A DNA stretch of 64,000 nt from positions 67,895,467-67,959,466 of the forward strand of contig NC_045441.1 in the NCBI RefSeq assembly GCF_002776525.5, given 5' to 3'. The notes under the pieces are model-generated. The model did not search any database and was not told where the DNA came from. It worked only from the letters and a program-made list of their open reading frames with translations. The first letter of the stretch is position 1; every line of letters starts with the position of its first letter. This DNA comes from Piliocolobus tephrosceles (lineage: Eukaryota; Chordata; Mammalia; Primates; Cercopithecidae). Shown one piece after another: positions 59,188-64,000 of this stretch. The position numbers and the translations under genes were made by a program.

Positions 59188-59929
59188 GCCCTAGGTCATC
59201 ACTCTTAAGTTCAGCCTTCCACAGATTCCTAGGGCATGGACAAAAGGCAGCCAAGTTCATTGCTAAGGCATAACATGGGTGACCTTTGCTCCAGTTCTCA
59301 GTAAGTTCCTCATTTCCATCTGAGACATCCTCAGCCTGAATTTCACTATTCCTATTTCTATCAGCATTTTGGTTACAACCACTTAACAAGTCTCAAGAAG
59401 TTCCAAACTTTCCCTTATCTTCCTATATTTTCCTGAGCCCTCCAAACTCTTCTAAATTCTGCCTGTTACCCAGTTCCAAAGCCACTTCTAAATTTTCAGG
59501 TACCTTTACAGCAACATTCACTCTCAGTACAAATTTTCTATTAGTCCGTTTGTGTTGCTATAAAGAAATACCTGAGGCTGGATAATTTATTTTAAAAAGA
59601 GACTTATTTTGGCTCATAGTTCTGCAGGCCACACAGGAAGTGTGGTGCCAGCATCTGCTTCTGGTGAGGGTCAAAACACAAAGGGGGACTGGATGTATCA
59701 GATGGTGACAGAGTAAGAGACAGAGAGGGGATGTGCTACACTCTTTTTAAACAATCTGATCTCACCTGAACTCAAAGTGAGAACTCACTCATTACCATGA
59801 GAATGGCACCAAGCTATTCATAAGGGATCCACCCCCATGACCCACACACCTCCCACCAGGCCTAACTCCAACATTGGGAATCACATTTCAGCATGAGATT
59901 TGGAGGCAACAAACATCCAAATTTTATCA

Positions 59930-60154
59930 GCTGGTATGTAGTGAAACAAATCAGATTGGATGGTGGGCTTACCAAAATGGAAATCAGAACACTGATCTCA
60001 AAAGTATGGTAATGCCAGTCAGTGAAATCACAGATGTCTGCCACTATGTCTAGGTCTTGCTATATATATATATATATATATACTCTTTATGTAATGTAGT
60101 TATCAAACATTTTTAATAAAATTAAAATTCTAATTTTATTGAGAAGAAAATTGA
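59930..60154. other. Unique DNA with (TA)n
   Basis: A (TA)n microsatellite at 60060-60081; nothing else recognised. Confidence 0.6.
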
Positions 60155-60985
60155 GGGTTTTTTTAAATTGTGGTGAAATAATATAACATAAAACTCACCA
60201 TTTTAACAATTTTAAGTGTACAAGTCAATGACATTAAGTACATTCCCAATGTGTACAGCCATCACTGCCATCTATTTCCAGAACTTTTTCACCATTCCCA
60301 ACAGAAACTCCGAACCACTTAAATAATAACTACTCATTTCCCAGTCTCCCGAGCCATTGGTTTGCCTAGTTTAGGTACCTTATGTAAATGGAATCATCCT
60401 ATATTTTCCTTTTTTGTCTGACTTACTGCACTTACCATGTTTTCAAGTTTCATGTATGTTGTAGCATGTATCAGAATTTCATTTCTTCATATGACTGAAT
60501 AATATTCCGTTGTATATCACATATTATATTATTTATTCACCTATAGATGGACACTTGGATAGTTTCCACTTTTGGGCTATTGTGAATAATGCTGCTATGA
60601 ATATTTGTGTACTAGTGTCTGTTTCAATCCCTGCTTTGTCATCTTGAGTATATATCTAGAAGTTAAATTGTTGAATCATGTGGTCACTCTATGTGAAGTT
60701 ACTGAGGCAAACTGTTTTCCACAGTAGCTGCCACTGTATTATATTCTCCCCACCAATGCACAAGGATTCTAAATTTTCCACATCCTCACCAACACTTGTT
60801 AGTTTTCCTTTTTTTCAATAGTAGCCATCATAATGCATATAAAGTAATATATTATTTTGGTTTTTTTCCATTTTCCTAAAGACCAGTCAAAGTTGAACAT
60901 GCTTTTATGTGCTTTTCAGCCATTTGTTTATCTTTTTTGGGAAAATGTGAAAATATTTTGCTCATTTTGGAGTTGGGTTTTCTTT
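60155..60985 (-). repeat. Ancient L1M 3' region, minus strand
   Basis: TAACATAAAACTCACCATTT, GCCATCACTGCCATCTATTT, TGTTGTAGCATGTATCAGAA, GACTGAATAATATTCCGTTG, GATGGACACTTGGATAGTTT, GGGCTATTGTGAATAATGCTG, TTCCACAGTAGCTGCCACTG and CACCAACACTTGTTAGTTTT give an unbroken antisense order. Confidence 0.85.
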
Positions 60986-61090
60986 CAAGAAAACTGAGAT
61001 TTAATAATTTGCCAAAAGTTGGTAAGCTATTTAAATGCAATTTGCCCAAGACTGTCCAATATAAAGTGGCAGAAATAGCATTCAAACTCC
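60986..61090 (+). repeat. MIR SINE with internal templated-looking insertion
   Basis: AAGAAAACTGAGATTT, CAATTTGCCCAAGACTGTCC, AAAGTGGCAGAAATAGCATT and CAAACTCC are canonical MIR order. Between them 61003-61036 repeats the AATTTGCC...AAGC motif a second time and is identical over 34 bp to the MIR at 63600-63633. Confidence 0.72.
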
Positions 61091-63419
61091 ATGGGATGGT
61101 TTCTTAAGCCCTTGCTCTCTTTATAATTTCACCAGCCCTCCTAGTAAACCAGTGTATGCTTAGCTAAAGTTCATTCTCCCTGACACATCCAAGAGGGAAA
61201 ACAAACATTTACAAATTATAATAGCTGCTGCTCTCACTATGAATATTTCTCAAATAATGAACTCAGATTTCGCTGCTATAAAAATGATAAGCACCCCTCC
61301 AGGTACTGGCCCAATTTTATTTTATTTTATTTTATTTTTTTAAGAAATAAAAGCTCTTCAAAAGTTACTTTTTCATTTAGGTAACATTTTCTTTTCACAT
61401 AAAATTCCTGCTACCACAAACATGTTTTTAGGTAGTTTCCCTAAGTACAAATGGGTACTAAATCTCTAAGTGCAGTGTATAGAAAGCACACTATTGTAAA
61501 ATAAGGAATAAAGAAAACTCTCCTATGAAATAAACAATAATAAACACATAAACACAGACTCAGTTTTTTCTTTGCTTCCGTTAGGTTTTCTATATGCAGG
61601 AAGAAATCTATATGCAACTATGGATTGTATTTAAGAAAGCTGTTTGAAGCTGAGATTGTTGTTTCTTGTCAAGACAAAAAGCAGCTGATGTAATATATAT
61701 GTAAATGATTGATTGGGTTTATATCATCTGTGGGGAACTGAGATCATCTTTTTATATGGAAATAGATATTTTTTGGGGGGAGAGAAAGCCAGCTTGATTC
61801 TGGCTGTGGAGACACTAGTTTAGAAGGAGACTTTGATCCTGGTGCCCAGGAAAAAAGAATTATAGTGCATCACAGAAAGATTTGCTCAGGCTTTAAAGAA
61901 GGAGGCCACAGAAGAGTCTCATTTACAATTGCTGCCTGAGAACCTCCAGACAACAGTGACTCTCAGGGTGACTGAGGAGGCAGCCTCTCAACTGCTCCTC
62001 AGCAGGTGGCAAAAAGACGTCACCTCATCCATCTGCAATTGAACAGGGTTATAGCATGGTCTGACATCCTTTGCCAAATTCTCATGAAAAAAGTGACTAT
62101 TATCAGAGCAACAATGAAGAAGGTCACTGGAAGGGTAATTACAAACTCACAAAAGGCAAAACAGTACAAGAAAAATAAGGCGATAAAATAAAACACTGCT
62201 TCCAAGAGTGTTAACCAACAGTTTGGGCTATTTTTAACCCGCATTTTATTTTTCAACTCTAGTTATAAGTTTAAGAACTAAATTGGAACCAACTCATTTG
62301 GGAAAACTGCACAGAAAAGCATTCCTGCCTTCATTGTCTACAGTCTGAAAGAGTTCAAGTCAAGCATGAAGGTGGCCAGGAGACAATGTGTCCTTAAGGA
62401 CAGCATCACACAACTAAGGGAGGCCAAATCTAAAAAGCCTTCCAGCAATTTGATCTGCAAAGATCCCTTACAATTGTTCTGTCCATTGACCTTTGAAACT
62501 ACTTTTCATCATGTAAAATTCTTCCCAGCCTCTCCGGAATGATGCTTGCCTTTCCTTTTTACCATTCTCTCTCAATATTGTCCCTTTGTAGAGACAACTC
62601 CAAACATGTGGATAAACAAAGGACTCTGAGAATCTTCATCAGCAGACATCTGTGTTTGTAGGAAGAGCATCATTAAGCTCGTGTCCTTTACTGATATCTT
62701 TTTAAAACTGATGATCAAAGTTGATAAACATGTGGCTTTAAGTTACTGGACACTGATTTTCTACCCATAACTCAAGGATATCAATGCAAAAAAAAAAAAG
62801 TGTATTTTAACCTGAAATCACCCTGGGCATTTTTGAGAGTCAGTACATAAATTTGTGGCAAAGAACTTGGCACACATGAATTGCTGCTGTCACCCCAAAT
62901 ATTAGAATTGTTCTGCAAACTTTGTATGAGCCACACACAGAAATTAATCTCCTCATTTCAATTAACCCAGTCTTCATCAATCACCTTATTCATCAGGTTT
63001 GGCTCCAAATGCCTGTTTTCTCAAATTGAATTCTTGGGCAATTGATGAAGATTATTAAGCACTGACTCATTGTGGATATGTTTGTAAATGCCACTGGCAA
63101 ATTCCAGAAGAATATCTCAAAAATAATAATAAAAAGGCAACATCTTTTGGTGAATAAATATCTATCTTTCAATTAGGGATTACTTTGAAGTTAGCTCACT
63201 CCATTTTACTATCTTATGTTGAACATAACATCAAGGATTTGTGGGGTATACTTTTATTTTAGCACTAAGCCCAATTCCACTTAAACACACAGATGACACT
63301 ATAGGTTAGCACTAATGCACTTGGTAAAGTTTAGTCAAGAAAAACATATTTGCCATTTACCAAATCTAATTTGGAATATAGTAATGATCCCACTTATTTT
63401 GAAATATAAATTTACAGCT
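61091..63419. other. Unclassified DNA
   Basis: No gene recognised. A (TTTTA)n tract lies at 61315-61340 and an A-run at 62790-62800. Frames 62006-62191 (plus) and 62020-62256 (minus) are overlapping opposite-strand frames without domains. Confidence 0.45.
61315..61340. repeat. (TTTTA)n microsatellite
   Basis: About five TTTTA units; no adjoining SINE body. Confidence 0.9.
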
Positions 63420-63690
63420 AATAATAATTAATATTTATTCAGTGTTACAGTCCAGCTGATTTTTGCTAGGTATGGGATTAAGGTGATTTATGTGCATTAA
63501 TTTGTACCATTTGTACCACAACATATTATTTATTTGTAATTATTATGCCTATTTACAAAACCTATAAAACAAGGTTTTATAACTTAACAGAGAAATAAAA
63601 ATAATTTGCCAAAAGTTGGTAAGCTATTTAAATACAGGCAATCAGGCTCCAGAGCCCATTCTCTTAATTATACTACTATATTTCCTTTTA
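63420..63690 (+). repeat. MIR SINE, near full length
   Basis: ATTAATATTTATTCAGTGTTAC, GCTAGGTATGGGATTAAGGTG, ATTATGCCTATTTACAAAACC, AATAATTTGCC, then CAGGCTCCAGAGCCCATTCTCTTAA and TACTACTATATT cover the MIR from CORE to 3' end. Confidence 0.8.
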
Positions 63691-64000
63691 CATTTTGTGA
63701 ATAATTTATAATAGAATGTTAGCATGAATGCAGAGTAGATTTATTTCTATATTCCTTATTTTCTTCCTATAATCTCCTCACTGACTTTGACCTTAACAAA
63801 TAGACATTTCTATTCTTTTAAGATTTTGAATATAAACCAATAATAATGTAAATCATTAGTTTTAAAAGTCTTACGTCAAAATTGTTTTAAATATTTGCTA
63901 TATATTTCACTTGCCTGTCTTATGCCAGTTAAAGTTTTATTAGTCTCGCAAGTTCATGTATCACATTTTTCTAGCTTTTACAATTATTTGGAATACATAA
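63691..64000. other. Unclassified AT-rich DNA
   Basis: Nothing recognised up to the window end. Confidence 0.5.

Larger units (their letters stand above)
58295..59929 (-). mobile_element. MaLR (MST/THE1-like) element, minus strand, interrupted
   Basis: Non-autonomous ERVL-MaLR retrotransposon; it codes for no protein. 59541-59929 is its 5' LTR in antisense (GTCCGTTTGTGTTGCTATAA ... AGATTTGGAGGCAACAAAC). 58721-59540 is internal sequence (CTAGGGCATGGACAAAAGGC, GTAAGTTCCTCATTTCC, GTTACCCAGTTCCAAAGCC). The left, 3' LTR is represented only by its last part (58295-58408). The element is split by an Alu (58409-58720) and an hAT transposon (58854-59187). Frames within it are chance. Confidence 0.78.

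Noticed and set aside
62006..62256. Overlapping plus (61) and minus (78) codon frames
   Set aside because: Neither has a motif; mutually antisense frames in low-complexity DNA are expected by chance.
1..64000. CRISPR array, tRNA, rRNA or bacterial operon
   Set aside because: No evenly spaced direct repeats, no cloverleaf-like sequence recognised beyond SINE heads, and the whole window has primate repeat content.

Overview
This window is AT-rich primate nuclear DNA, gene-free as far as the sequence shows. It reads as intergenic or deep intronic sequence of an Old World monkey (Cercopithecidae). The lineage call rests on three AluY copies (23721-24034 plus; 41522-41843 and 52103-52400 minus). 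They carry a variant set I associate with Old World monkey AluYRa-type elements: CAAGCC after the first GGCT, CTAGC(C/T)GGGCGAGGTGGC in the right arm, and GATCCGGCCACTGC. An L1PA-lineage LINE-1 whose 3' UTR holds an imperfect 18-bp tandem duplication fits the same picture. I found no protein-coding gene, rRNA, tRNA or CRISPR array. Nearly all the short reading frames belong to repeats, mostly the antisense Alu frame encoding 'LSPRLECSG'/'VTQAGVQW'-like peptides, or to L1.

Layout. 1-12 kb: old single-copy-looking sequence with ancient MIR and L2 copies and four Alu insertions, one carrying a palindromic templated insertion. 12-16.5 kb: decayed L1M pieces with three Alus, a (TG)n microsatellite and a 49-bp tandem duplication. 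16.8-24.1 kb: Alus, including one whose A-tail became a microsatellite, a 95-bp L1 stub with clean target-site duplications (TSDs), and a small CpG-richer patch ending in a consensus splice donor. 24.5-30.7 kb: one near full-length plus-strand L1 with 5' UTR, ORF1, ORF2 and 3' UTR, disabled by stops and frameshifts. 30.7-38 kb: mostly unclassified sequence with two Alus, a MIR and a purine-rich tract. 38.4-43.2 kb: a nested repeat complex in which an L1M carries a later Alu and a Tigger-like DNA transposon, followed by inverted (twin-primed) L1 remnants. 43.2-53.1 kb: Alus, an hAT-Charlie element, L2, an MLT1-type LTR and L1M pieces. 53.1-64 kb: Alus, MER5, L2, a minus-strand MaLR element interrupted by an Alu and an hAT element, a minus-strand L1M and two MIRs.

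No genes work together here. What the sequence offers is evolutionary: layered retrotransposition, several local duplications, and a few repeat-internal rearrangements that standard repeat annotation would not explain. The strongest are a 34-bp exact identity between two MIR copies 2.6 kb apart, two copies 4.8 kb apart sharing the same inverted-L1 junction, and an 80-bp unrecognised sequence present twice 2.8 kb apart. Family names come from recognition by eye and were not checked against a repeat library; boundaries of the ancient repeats are approximate.
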